Positions 55,054 to 63,406 of a stretch of DNA of 64,000 bases are shown here, in pieces. The DNA comes from an uncultured Shimia sp. (GTDB lineage Bacteria; Pseudomonadota; Alphaproteobacteria; Rhodobacterales; Rhodobacteraceae). The stretch is taken from NCBI GenBank assembly GCA_937897325.1, contig CALCOY010000015.1, positions 240,304 through 304,303 of the forward strand. The letters are read 5' to 3'. Every line of letters starts with the position of its first letter. The first letter of the stretch is position 1. The position numbers and the translations under genes were made by a program. Below the pieces are notes generated by a model. It ran no database searches, had not been told where the DNA came from, and was given only the letters and a program-made list of their open reading frames with translations.

Positions 55054-55704
55054 TTAGGGGGGCGGCGGACCGGAATCCAGCAGGGTTTCGACGATCTCGT
55101 TCGTTCCGCCCAGTGTCGCTGCGCGGGCCAGGGCCTGCATCGTTTTCAAATACTGATCGTGTGGCCAATTGTATTGCTGGGTCAGCATCTCCCACGTGCG
55201 GAACGATAGAAGCGCGCAAAGCAGTTCGGTCATGCGTTTGGTGTCCACCCCGCTTGGCAGATCTCCGTCCCGAGCCAGTGCCAGCACGGCGGCTTCGAAT
55301 CCCTCAGCGATGTCCGACATGCGCTGGTTGATTGCGTCGGCGGCCTCTGGTTCGGTCTCGGCAAGGACCAGAAGGGCACGTCCCACATTCCAGATCTGTG
55401 GGACGTAGTTGCACCAGGCGGTCACGAAAGCATCCAGCCTTGCGCGTCCGGTCGGGGCGGACCGGCTTTCGGCGAGCCGCTCGTCCACGTTGTATGTCTG
55501 ATCCTGATAACGTGTTGTTTCAATAAGAAGTTCTGTCCGCGACGGAAAGTGCAGGTAAAGCGCCTGACGGCTTACGCCAGCCGCTTTTGCAATGTCCGAC
55601 ATGCGCGGCAGCTTTGCCACGTTGTCTTCAAGCAGCGACCATGTCGCTTTCAGGATGCGGGTGCGGGTGTCGATTTTTTCACTTGACATAGTGTCAATTG
55701 CCAT
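55054..55704 (-). CDS. TetR-family transcriptional regulator
   Basis: A 216-aa repressor. The N-terminal helix-turn-helix is in MSDIAKAAGVSRQALYLHFP (about 36-55) and a ligand-binding helical domain follows. It heads the 13-gene leftward operon, 10 bp before the DppB-like gene, and is divergent from a quinone-reductase gene. Its own start region contains TTGACA/TGTCAA dyads, so autoregulation is likely. ATGs at 55704 and 55689 are both possible starts. Confidence 0.88.
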   Translation of the reverse strand: MAIDTMSSEKIDTRTRILKATWSLLEDNVAKLPRMSDIAKAAGVSRQALYLHFPSRTELLIETTRYQDQTYNVDERLAESRSAPTGRARLDAFVTAWCNYVPQIWNVGRALLVLAETEPEAADAINQRMSDIAEGFEAAVLALARDGDLPSGVDTKRMTELLCALLSFRTWEMLTQQYNWPHDQYLKTMQALARAATLGGTNEIVETLLDSGPPPP

Positions 55705-55738
55705 GTGATTGACAGCGTGTCAATTGACACAGTGTCAA
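55683..55738. promoter_or_regulatory. TetR operator cluster (GTGTCAA dyads)
   Basis: Three related dyads lie in 56 bp: TTGACATAGTGTCAA (55683-55697, one mismatch between arms), the perfect palindrome GTGTCAATTGACAC (55717-55730), and TTGACACAGTGTCAA (55724-55738, 7-bp arms around one base). The last two overlap. The cluster covers the tetR start codon and the divergent promoter, so the regulator probably controls both directions. Confidence 0.75.
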
Positions 55739-55769
55739 GTTGATAGATTTGAACGAAGAGGATCAAGAC

Positions 55770-56354
55770 ATGACGAAGAATGTATTCATCTGGGTTGCTC
55801 ATCCGCGTGCTGGGTCTTTGTGCTCTGGACTGGCCGATGCTTATCAGGCCGGAGCGGTCGCAAAGGGGGCGCAGGTGCGTCGCATGGACCTGGGCGACAT
55901 GCGTTTCGAAGCCGAGTTTGAGGGCTACGGCAAGGATACCAAGCCCCTCACGGCGGATCTCCAGGAATGGCAAGAGAACATCCGCTGGGCCGATCATATC
56001 CTGATCGTGCATCCTTACTGGTGGGGCTCTATGCCGACCAAGGCCAAGGCCGTACTGGACATCGCACTGGCGCCAGGCTTTGCTTACAAATACCACAAGC
56101 GCGGCGTGGCCTGGGACAAGCTGCTCGCTGGTAAGACCGGAGATGCGATCATCACTTCGGACACACCGCCCCTATTGGACACGCTGCTTTACCGCAAACC
56201 GGGCCGCCGGGTGATCCGCAATCAGGTCATGAAGTTTTGCGGAATCAAACCGCGCCACATCCGGCAGTTGGGATCGGTCAAGCTGGCCAGCCCCGCCAAG
56301 ATCGCCCGGTGGCTGACGCAGGCCGAGACAATGGGCGCCAGGGCGGCGGCGTGA
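55770..56354 (+). CDS. NAD(P)H dehydrogenase (quinone) / flavodoxin-fold oxidoreductase
   Basis: A 194-aa FMN/FAD enzyme of the NQO1/MdaB/KefF-type family, with VAHPRAGSLCSGLA at the N-terminus and the HPYWWGSMPTKAK motif near residue 80. It reduces quinones or related electrophiles. The ATG at 55770 follows AAGAGGA. It is divergent from tetR and shares its operator region, so it is probably induced by the same compound. Confidence 0.85.
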   Translation: MTKNVFIWVAHPRAGSLCSGLADAYQAGAVAKGAQVRRMDLGDMRFEAEFEGYGKDTKPLTADLQEWQENIRWADHILIVHPYWWGSMPTKAKAVLDIALAPGFAYKYHKRGVAWDKLLAGKTGDAIITSDTPPLLDTLLYRKPGRRVIRNQVMKFCGIKPRHIRQLGSVKLASPAKIARWLTQAETMGARAAA

Positions 56355-56384
56355 CTTCAAAGGGGGCGATGCTAGGTTTGGCGC

Positions 56385-57497
56385 ATGCTGGATCGCCCCC
56401 TGTTTATCGGATCGGAAATCTACCGCGGCTCGTCTTATGGACACATGCATCCTTTGCGCATCCCGCGTGTCTCAACGGTCATGGATCTGTCCCGTGCTCT
56501 GGGTTGGTTGGGCCCCCGGAACTTCCGCACCGCCCCGCGCGCCAAAGCAAAGGCGCTGACGATCTGGCACACGCCGGAATACCTTAGGGCCCTCGAACAG
56601 GCCGAGGTGAATGGCGAGGTAACCTCTGAAACCAAGAACCGTCATCAGATCGGCACGCACACGAACCCGGTCTTTCCCGAAATCTGGCGCAGGCCGACCA
56701 CATCCGCAGGTGGTTCGCTTTTGGCCGGTGAGCTTTTGCGCGACGGCGGCATCGTCTATCATCCGGCCGGTGGCACCCATCACGCCTTTCCAGATCGGGC
56801 GGGCGGCTTCTGCTATCTGAATGATCCGGTGCTGGCGATGCTGTCGCTGCGTCGCAATGGGGCAGGGCGCATCGCGTATGTCGACTTGGACGCGCATCAT
56901 CCCGATGGGGTCGAAGTCGAGTTCGGGGCAGATCCTGACGCGCTCATGATCTCGGTTCATGAAGAACGCCGCTGGCCGCATACGGGTGCGCTTGAAGATG
57001 ATGCGGGCGGCAGCGCCTTCAACTTGCCCGTGCCGCGGGGCCTCAATGACGATGAAATGGCGCTGATCCGTGATGAGCTGATCCTGCCCCGCGTGGCCGA
57101 TTTCAAGCCGACAGCCATCGTCGTTCAGTGCGGGGCCGATGCCGTCGAAGAAGATCCGCTGTCGCGCCTCGCCCTGTCGAACAATGCACATTGGGCCGTC
57201 ATCCGCGCCCTGATGGGCGTAAGCCCGCGCCTTCTTGTACTGGGCGGCGGGGGCTACAATCCCTGGTCTGTCGGTCGTCTTTGGACCGGGGTATGGGCGA
57301 CGCTGAACGGTTTTGAGATTCCGGACCATTTGCCCGATCCAGCTGAGGCGGTCCTGCGCGCGCTGGAATTCAGGGGCAACAGCCGGGGCCGCAATCCGCC
57401 GGATCACTGGTTCACAACATTGCAGGACGTAGCTCGAAATGGCCCCATCCGGGACGAGATCCGGCAGCGTGTTGCGAAACTGTCCGCGCGGATCTAG
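56385..57497 (+). CDS. Histone deacetylase-family (AcuC-like) hydrolase
   Basis: A 370-aa arginase/deacetylase-fold protein. The active-site segment GGTHHAFPDRAGGFCYLND (about 125-143), metal site DLDAHHPDGVE (about 161-171) and GGGGYNPWS near 287 are all as in AcuC and class I HDACs. It should remove acyl groups from lysine or polyamines in the cytoplasm. It follows the quinone reductase by 30 bp and shares a CTAG double stop with the convergent YunG-like gene. Confidence 0.87.
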   Translation: MLDRPLFIGSEIYRGSSYGHMHPLRIPRVSTVMDLSRALGWLGPRNFRTAPRAKAKALTIWHTPEYLRALEQAEVNGEVTSETKNRHQIGTHTNPVFPEIWRRPTTSAGGSLLAGELLRDGGIVYHPAGGTHHAFPDRAGGFCYLNDPVLAMLSLRRNGAGRIAYVDLDAHHPDGVEVEFGADPDALMISVHEERRWPHTGALEDDAGGSAFNLPVPRGLNDDEMALIRDELILPRVADFKPTAIVVQCGADAVEEDPLSRLALSNNAHWAVIRALMGVSPRLLVLGGGGYNPWSVGRLWTGVWATLNGFEIPDHLPDPAEAVLRALEFRGNSRGRNPPDHWFTTLQDVARNGPIRDEIRQRVAKLSARI

Positions 57498-57868
57498 CGT
57501 TGCAACCTGTCCAGCAAGGCGGACTTCAAAGCGTCATATTCGCGTTCCGGGATGCCCCGCATGGCTGCGCCGCGATGTGTGATCTCATCCGCGTAAGGGT
57601 CCGGTGCCGCAAACCGCGCCCCCGGTCTTGTGAACTGGCTGTCTGTCAGATCCACACGCCGCCCATCGATCAAATTATAGTAGTGCCAGACGTCGTCCAG
57701 TTGCGTGCGCAGGATTTCACCACCCCACAGATCGTGCGCCACCGCCGCCGTGATGTTGCATTGCCCGGATGCCGGGTTCTCCGCCGTCCACTGCACAGCG
57801 GTTTCCAGCGACCAGGCGTTTTCCAAAGCAGCCCGCACCTGCGGTTCGTCAAAGCTTTGCGGCATCAA
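57494..57868 (-). CDS. YunG-like protein
   Basis: A 124-aa protein resembling Bacillus YunG. The motif ENPASGQCNITAAVAHDLWGGEI (landmark at about 30-52) contains the Gly-Gln-Cys of the family, with a later HYYNLIDGRRVDLTDSQF. The Cys, with a following His and Asp, could form a papain-like active site; this is inference. The last gene of a four-gene leftward run; function unknown. Confidence 0.6.
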   Translation of the reverse strand: MMPQSFDEPQVRAALENAWSLETAVQWTAENPASGQCNITAAVAHDLWGGEILRTQLDDVWHYYNLIDGRRVDLTDSQFTRPGARFAAPDPYADEITHRGAAMRGIPEREYDALKSALLDRLQR

Positions 57869-58326
57869 TCACCTTCCCTCACGCGCTGCCCGACGTAGGC
57901 TTCCGGATCCGGATCAAGCGTCATCATTGCCTTGCGCCAAAACGCTGTTTCGGCGTTGATAATGTCAAGTTCCCAGACACAGCCGATCACCGGTCGTGTG
58001 GTCGTGTCCAAGGGGGTCGCAGCATCATATGGCTGCCGTAAGAAGCGCTGGCAAAGCACTGATCCCTGGCTCCACCAATGCCCCGAGATCGACAGGCCCA
58101 GATCGCCCGGATGGACGATCGCAAAGCCCAGCCCGTTGGAATTGCCTTCAATCTCCACAGCTGGAAGAACGGTATTTTCGACAAAGCCGCGCCCTGCCTC
58201 CAGCATCTCGTCCGAAAGCGTCTTGCCGCGCGCCAGCAACCCGTAGACCTTCAGCGTGATCCCCTCGAACCGCCAGGGCGCAAGGGCTTCGACCTGCCGT
58301 TCGTGGTAGATCTCGACCGGTCCCAT
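57865..58326 (-). CDS. Uncharacterised protein, 153 aa
   Basis: Not recognised by name. A soluble alpha+beta protein starting MGPVEIYHERQVEAL, with IVHPGDLGLSISGHWWSQGSVL in the middle and a conserved-looking VIGCVWELDIINAE near the C-terminus. The ATG at 58326 sits one base after the preceding stop and the gene overlaps yunG by 4 bp (ATGA), so it is clearly part of the run. Likely a small binding or isochorismatase-unlike protein of unknown role. Confidence 0.6.
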   Translation of the reverse strand: MGPVEIYHERQVEALAPWRFEGITLKVYGLLARGKTLSDEMLEAGRGFVENTVLPAVEIEGNSNGLGFAIVHPGDLGLSISGHWWSQGSVLCQRFLRQPYDAATPLDTTTRPVIGCVWELDIINAETAFWRKAMMTLDPDPEAYVGQRVREGD

Positions 58327-58327
58327 C

Positions 58328-58951
58328 CTAGCGCCCCGCAATTGAACAGCAGCCCGCATTGGGCATCAGATCATCGACATAGTGCAGCGCATAGGCCGCG
58401 TCGCTCATCCCGTCACTGCACATGCCCGGCAGGATGCGGGCCGTCACTGTCCGGCCTTCGACTATCCAGGACAAAAGCGCTCCGGTTTCGCGAAGGTCCA
58501 CATGCGTGAGGGCGGGCGAGACGTCCAGCATCTCATATTGGGCTTCTGTTTCTGGTGTCCGGAAGCTCAGCGTGTCCTCCCTGAAACGGATCGACCAGAA
58601 GGGTTCAGTGCCAAAGCAGCGCAGTTTCACCGGCAGACCTGTCGCACCGGTTCGAAGCGGCATCGCCTGCAGAAAACGCAGCGACACCCATCCCGCAAAG
58701 TCTCCCCGGCTAACCATCGCCCAACGCCCTTCCGCACTGGAATCCACCACCTCCACGCCGGTGGCGTCATGAGGAAGCGTTCCGATGATTTCGCTTTCCG
58801 CATCCGGCCCGGCGCGGATATTCAGGACATCGTCGTCCGCGACATCTTTTGCGTTGTAGAGTGCTGGAAGGAGGGGCGGCAGCGTATCAGCGAACAGGCC
58901 AAGTGGCAGCAAGCTGATCAGAGCTGCAACCAATTTAGACGTAATCTGCAT
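58328..58951 (-). CDS. Exported SH3-like (SH3b) domain protein with COG3650-like C-terminus
   Basis: A 207-aa protein with a signal peptide (MQITSKLVAALISLLPLG) and a bacterial SH3 domain at about 38-95 (VLNIRAGPDAES and GWVSLRFL). The C-terminal domain has FGTEPFWSIRF, found in COG3650-type membrane or lipoproteins. Cysteines near the end (CSDGMSD, AGCCSIAGR) may form periplasmic disulfides. It probably binds cell-wall peptides or senses envelope state. The ATG at 58951 overlaps the cupin gene by 17 bp; the longer open frame upstream is antisense to it. Confidence 0.7.
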   Translation of the reverse strand: MQITSKLVAALISLLPLGLFADTLPPLLPALYNAKDVADDDVLNIRAGPDAESEIIGTLPHDATGVEVVDSSAEGRWAMVSRGDFAGWVSLRFLQAMPLRTGATGLPVKLRCFGTEPFWSIRFREDTLSFRTPETEAQYEMLDVSPALTHVDLRETGALLSWIVEGRTVTARILPGMCSDGMSDAAYALHYVDDLMPNAGCCSIAGR

Positions 58952-59330
58952 CCGCCACATGCTCCAACCAGGCAACCATTTCACCGTCCTCGGCCTCTTG
59001 CATCGCGACATGGGCCATCGCGTGATCAGGTGCCGCACCGTGCCAGTGCTCTTCACCGGGCTCGAAGAAAACCGTGTCACCCGCGCGCACAGTTTCGGGC
59101 GCCTCACCCCGTCGGCCCACCCGTCCGATGCCTGACAGAATGTGGATCGTCTGCCCCCGTGGATGCGTGTGCCATGCCGTCCGTGCACCCGGCGCGAAGG
59201 TGACGATCAGCGCATGAAGGTCACTTTTGGGATCGGCCGCGGCGATGATCGGGTTCTGCAGGACGTCACCCGTGAACCAGTCCGGGTTGGGACGAATCGT
59301 GGGTCGTGCCTGAGCTGGGAGGATCTTCAT
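58935..59330 (-). CDS. Cupin-domain protein
   Basis: A 131-aa cupin with motif 1 ARTAWHTHPRGQTIHILSG (about 49-67) and motif 2 GDTVFFEPGEEHWHGA (about 84-99). Metal ligands H55, H57, Q61 and H97 (approx.) are present, as in the carboxymuconolactone-associated cupins. It is the first gene of a four-gene leftward run and is divergent from the M20 peptidase. The substrate is unknown. Confidence 0.8.
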   Translation of the reverse strand: MKILPAQARPTIRPNPDWFTGDVLQNPIIAAADPKSDLHALIVTFAPGARTAWHTHPRGQTIHILSGIGRVGRRGEAPETVRAGDTVFFEPGEEHWHGAAPDHAMAHVAMQEAEDGEMVAWLEHVADADYV

Positions 59331-59451
59331 ACTTCACTGTCCTCAGCCCGTAAGGTGGAGTCAACTCCACCTTGCCATGGCCCACATCAGTAAGGCGGGC
59401 GTGTCGCCCGCCCCCCTTGCCAACCGGACCCCCATCCCGAACAGTGCCACC

Positions 59452-60726
59452 ATGACATTGACCGATCGCATTGCCGACAAACGCCAGGATCTCGTCGCTC
59501 TCACGCAGGATCTCATCCGCATTCCGACACTGAATCCGCCGGGTGAAGACTACCGCACCATCTGCGATCTCATCAAAAAACGCCTCAAATCCAGCGGCTT
59601 TGAAACACAGCTCATCCGTGCATATGGCACCCCCGGCGACAGCGAACGCTACCCCCGCTGGAATGTCATCGCCCGCCGCGAAGGCACGGACCAAGGCGAC
59701 TGTGTTCACTTCAACTCGCACCATGACGTGGTCGAGGTTGGCGCGGGCTGGACGCGCGACCCCTTCGGTGCCGATGTTGAAGAGGATCGCATCTATGGCC
59801 GTGGGGCCTGCGACATGAAAGGCGGGCTGGCCGCTTCCATCATAGCCACCGAAGCCTTCATCGAGGAATATGCCCACTTTGCGGGGTCCATCGAACTCAG
59901 CGCCACGGCGGATGAAGAATCCGGCGGCTATGGCGGTGTCGCCTACCTCGCTGAACATGGGTTTTGCGATCTCGACCGCGTGCAGCATGTCATTATCCCC
60001 GAACCCTTGAACAAGGACCGCATCTGCCTCGGCCATCGTGGCGGCTGGTGGGCCGAGATCGAAACCAAGGGCGAGATCGCCCATGGCTCCATGCCCTTCC
60101 TCGGCGATTGCGCCGTCCGGCATATGGGCGCGGTGCTGTCGGCCTTTGAAGACAAGCTCTTCCCTGCCATGGCCACCCGGCATACCGACATGCCCGTCGT
60201 ACCTGATGGCGCACGCCAATCCACTATGAACATCAATTCCATACATGGGGGCCAACCCGAGCAAGGCAAAGATTACACAGGACTTCCAGCCCATTGTGTG
60301 CCTGATTCCTGCCGCATCGTGATCGACCGCCGCTTTTTGATCGAGGAATCTCTCGACGGCGTCCGCGCCGAGATCATCGAACTTCTCGAACATCTCAAGG
60401 CGAACCGCCCCGATTTCGATTACGAACTGACCGAGATCAACTCCGTCACGCCTTCTATGACCGACCGTGATGCCCCTGTCGTTCAGACCGTGGCACAAGC
60501 CACTGAGGACGTGATTGGCAAACCGCCCAGCTACGTCGCCTCGCCTGGATCCTACGATCAGAAACACATCGACCGGATTGGCAAACTGAAAAACTGCATC
60601 GCCTACGGGCCCGGCGTTCTGGAACTCGCCCACAAACCCGACGAGCGGATCGGCATCACCGATATGCTCGACAGTGCCAACGTGATGGGCAAAAGCCTTG
60701 AAACCCTGCTTCTGCCCCGCGACTGA
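59452..60726 (+). CDS. M20-family deacylase/peptidase (ArgE/DapE-like)
   Basis: A 424-aa zinc hydrolase. Metal-binding signatures are HHDVVEVG (about 91), GACDMKGG with its Asp near 121, and ADEESGG near 156. A dimerisation domain separates the two halves. The family removes acyl groups from amino acids or diaminopimelate precursors. The ATG at 59452 gives the normal N-terminus TLTDRIADKR; the in-frame ATG at 59377 would add 25 low-complexity residues. It is monocistronic or co-transcribed with the AhpD-like gene 30 bp downstream. Confidence 0.87.
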   Translation: MTLTDRIADKRQDLVALTQDLIRIPTLNPPGEDYRTICDLIKKRLKSSGFETQLIRAYGTPGDSERYPRWNVIARREGTDQGDCVHFNSHHDVVEVGAGWTRDPFGADVEEDRIYGRGACDMKGGLAASIIATEAFIEEYAHFAGSIELSATADEESGGYGGVAYLAEHGFCDLDRVQHVIIPEPLNKDRICLGHRGGWWAEIETKGEIAHGSMPFLGDCAVRHMGAVLSAFEDKLFPAMATRHTDMPVVPDGARQSTMNINSIHGGQPEQGKDYTGLPAHCVPDSCRIVIDRRFLIEESLDGVRAEIIELLEHLKANRPDFDYELTEINSVTPSMTDRDAPVVQTVAQATEDVIGKPPSYVASPGSYDQKHIDRIGKLKNCIAYGPGVLELAHKPDERIGITDMLDSANVMGKSLETLLLPRD

Positions 60727-60756
60727 CCCGCCCACCCTTAGCCTTCGGAGCACGGC

Positions 60757-61200
60757 ATGACCTCACGCCTGGACTACGTTACCACCAATCCGGACGCCAT
60801 CACGGCCATGATTCAGGCCAAGACCCAAATGCCCTCGATCGACGCCAGATTGCGGGCGCTGGTTGAGTTGCGCGTGTCACAGGTCAACGGATGTGGCTAT
60901 TGCGTGGACCTCCATACGGTCGAGGCCAGGGAGGCTGGCGAGGCACAACAACGGCTGGACTGTCTGACAGTCTGGCGCGAGGTTCCATTCTTCGACCCGG
61001 CCGAGAAGGCAGCGCTCGCCTGGGCAGAGGCCGTCACCAAGATCGCCGAAACCGGCGCGCCTGCTCCGCTTTTCGCGGCCCTCTCCGATCATTTCTCCGA
61101 AAAGCAGATCGTCGATCTGACATGGATCATCGCCCAGATGAATGCCTGGAATCGCGTGGCCATTAGCTTTGGTCACGAACCGAAGATCAGATCGGTTTAG
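60757..61200 (+). CDS. Carboxymuconolactone decarboxylase/AhpD-family protein
   Basis: A 147-aa helical protein with the AhpD-type redox motif CGYCVDLHT (about 47-55), which carries the CxxC and the following His. The family includes alkylhydroperoxidase AhpD and CMD enzymes; this one looks peroxidase-like. It lies 30 bp after the M20 gene. Confidence 0.87.
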   Translation: MTSRLDYVTTNPDAITAMIQAKTQMPSIDARLRALVELRVSQVNGCGYCVDLHTVEAREAGEAQQRLDCLTVWREVPFFDPAEKAALAWAEAVTKIAETGAPAPLFAALSDHFSEKQIVDLTWIIAQMNAWNRVAISFGHEPKIRSV

Positions 61201-61290
61201 CAAGTACGACACCCGGTGCGCAGCGCCCGATCACCGGGATTTGCACGATGGAAGTTTGCCAAATGCGCTATTTTTGGGCACGGTCGCATC

Positions 61291-62430
61291 ATGCAATTCC
61301 TAGACTTCAGCCACAATCCGATGCTGGTCGTGTTTGCCTGCGCCGTCGCCTTTGTCGCAGGCTTTACTGGCCTGACCCTGACGCGAAACCTTTCGGAAAA
61401 GACCGAAAGCCAGCGTAAGGTCGCGATCGCGCTCGCCGCCGTTTCGCTGGGAGGTGGCATATGGTCGATGCATTTCGTCGCCATGCTGGGCCTTCAGCTT
61501 CCGATCCTGTTCTATTACGACGCGGCCATAACGCTTGCCTCTGCGCTTCTGGCGATCCTGATTGTGGGTATGGCGCTGATTGTTTTGCATTTTCTCGAAC
61601 GCACGCCTTTTGCCATTCTTGCCTCTGGCGCTCTGGTCGGTGTCGGCGTGCTTGCCATGCATTATGTCGGAATGGCAGGATTGCGGCTTTGTCGCGCGGT
61701 CTATTCGCTGCCGGGTGTTGCCTTGTCCTCTATCGTGGCCACTGCGTTGTGTATGCTGGCCGTCTGGGTCGCCTACCAGCACCGCAACAACCGCAACATT
61801 CTCCTGGCGACCCTGTGCTTCGGCGTTGCTGTGTCCTCAGTTCATTTCCTGGCCATGGCCGGAACGGGGTTTGTCGAAATCCCCACCACCACGGATTTCG
61901 GACCTGCAATGAACAACGAGGTCCTCGCGATTGGTGTGATCTTGTCGAGCTTTGTGATCTTTGGGGCCTGCATCTGGGTCAGCACGACCTATCTCGTCAA
62001 ATCGGGTCCGATCGGGGTGGCACAGACAATTGCAGGATCCGATCCACGCACCGATCCACAGATTGCAGAACTGTCAGCGCTCCAGATCCCCTGTGAGAGA
62101 GACAGCCGCAAAGTCTTCGTCGCACCCAGCGAGGTCGCCTTCGTACGGGCGGATGGTCACTACACCCAAATCTATACGGCGGCGGATCGGCTCTTTTGCG
62201 CATGGCCAATTACGGAGGCCACCAAAAGGTTGCTGCCGGCAGGCTTTCTTCAGACGCACCGGTCTTACCTCGTCAATCCACGGCAAGTGTCGCGGTTCGA
62301 ACGGACAAAAGACAAGGGCCGCTGTACCTTCAAGGTCGCGGATCTGCCGCCGGTTCCGGTCAGCCGGTCCAAGTTGAAAGACATCCAGCACGTTCTGTCA
62401 TCAGAGCCCGGCGCAACTGGTGCAGCCTAG
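61291..62430 (+). CDS. coxC: MHYT-LytTR membrane regulator, CoxC-like
   Basis: A 379-aa regulator. The N-terminal MHYT sensor has seven membrane helices and repeated Met-His-aromatic motifs (MHFVAML, MHYVGMAG, VHFLAMAG), proposed to bind copper and a gas such as CO or O2. The C-terminal LytTR DNA-binding domain spans about 270-375. The same architecture is seen in CoxC and CoxH of the Oligotropha cox cluster. It lies directly upstream of coxMSL, in the same orientation, so a CO-responsive role is likely. The ATG at 61291 is chosen because it opens the first helix. Confidence 0.8.
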   Translation: MQFLDFSHNPMLVVFACAVAFVAGFTGLTLTRNLSEKTESQRKVAIALAAVSLGGGIWSMHFVAMLGLQLPILFYYDAAITLASALLAILIVGMALIVLHFLERTPFAILASGALVGVGVLAMHYVGMAGLRLCRAVYSLPGVALSSIVATALCMLAVWVAYQHRNNRNILLATLCFGVAVSSVHFLAMAGTGFVEIPTTTDFGPAMNNEVLAIGVILSSFVIFGACIWVSTTYLVKSGPIGVAQTIAGSDPRTDPQIAELSALQIPCERDSRKVFVAPSEVAFVRADGHYTQIYTAADRLFCAWPITEATKRLLPAGFLQTHRSYLVNPRQVSRFERTKDKGRCTFKVADLPPVPVSRSKLKDIQHVLSSEPGATGAA

Positions 62431-62541
62431 GGCGCATTTCGTGCAAAACCGACGGCAATCAATGGTTTCCTGACGCCATAGCATGCGACCGCATGCCAGC
62501 GTCGCCCTCAGCCAGACATTTGCTTTGAGGGAGGAAAGCCG
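62431..62541 (+). promoter_or_regulatory. coxC-coxM intergenic region
   Basis: A 111-bp gap. It holds two GCATGC copies (62481-62486 and 62491-62496) 4 bp apart, a possible regulator site, and a strong GGGAGGA ribosome-binding site for coxM. No consensus promoter or terminator stands out. Confidence 0.4.
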
Positions 62542-63396
62542 ATGATTCCAGCGTCATTCGAGTATTACAGACCCAAGGATATGGGCGCCGTGATCGCCCT
62601 TCTTGAGGAACACGGCGACGATGCACGCGTCATGGCAGGCGGCCACAGCCTGATCCCCATGATGAAGTTGCGCATGGCGGACATTCCCCATCTGATTGAT
62701 CTTCAGGATGTGGCCGGTCTTGGCGGGATCGAGGTGACAGATGACACGATCCGCATCGGCGCCATGATCACGCAGGCAGAACTGATTGACCATGCGGGCC
62801 TCGCACAGGCTGCCCCGATCCTGCGTGAGGCTGCCCTGCAGATTGCCGATCCGCAGGTCCGCTACATGGGCACTGTGGGCGGCAACGTCGCGAACGGAGA
62901 TCCCGGCAATGACATGCCCGGCCTGATGCAGTGCCTTGACGCGACATTCTCGCTGATTGGGTCAGAGGGCGAACGCGATGTGGCAGCCCGGGACTTCTAC
63001 GAAGCGGCCTATATGACCGCGCGCGAGGATGAGGAGGTGCTGACAGCTGTTACCTTTCCTCGGCCAAATGGAGGTCACGCCTACGAAAAGCAAAAGCGCA
63101 AGATCGGCGATTACGCCACCGCAGCCGCTGCTGTTCAGATCACGAAAGAAGGTGGCACCTGCGCCTCGGCAGCCATTGCAATGACAAATCTGAGCGATAC
63201 GCCGATTTTCTCCGAAGCGGCCTCTGGCGCGTTGGTCGGCACCTCGGTCGATGCAGCAGCGGTCAAATCTGCTGTCGCGGCAATGCTGGACGATATCGAT
63301 CCCGCCGAAGACAACCGCGGCCCCATCGCCTTCAAGACGCATGTCGCTGGCATCATTCTCACCCGCGCGATCGAACGCGCCTGGTCACGCGCCTGA
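62542..63396 (+). CDS. coxM: Aerobic CO dehydrogenase medium (FAD) subunit
   Basis: A 284-aa flavoprotein of the xanthine-oxidase family. FAD-binding motifs are AGGHS (32-36) and [14 protein letters not shown] near residue 114. It passes electrons from the small subunit's iron-sulfur clusters to the quinone pool. The order coxM-coxS-coxL is that of form I CO dehydrogenase; form II runs S-L-M. Confidence 0.92.
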   Translation: MIPASFEYYRPKDMGAVIALLEEHGDDARVMAGGHSLIPMMKLRMADIPHLIDLQDVAGLGGIEVTDDTIRIGAMITQAELIDHAGLAQAAPILREAALQIADPQVRYMGTVGGNVANGDPGNDMPGLMQCLDATFSLIGSEGERDVAARDFYEAAYMTAREDEEVLTAVTFPRPNGGHAYEKQKRKIGDYATAAAAVQITKEGGTCASAAIAMTNLSDTPIFSEAASGALVGTSVDAAAVKSAVAAMLDDIDPAEDNRGPIAFKTHVAGIILTRAIERAWSRA

Positions 63397-63406
63397 GGGA
63401 ACCATC

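Noticed and set aside
59266..60753. 495-codon open frame on the minus strand opposite the M20 peptidase
   Set aside because: It is a mirror frame of a clear zinc hydrolase with intact metal motifs. GC-rich third positions leave few stops in the antisense frame, and its translation shows no family features.
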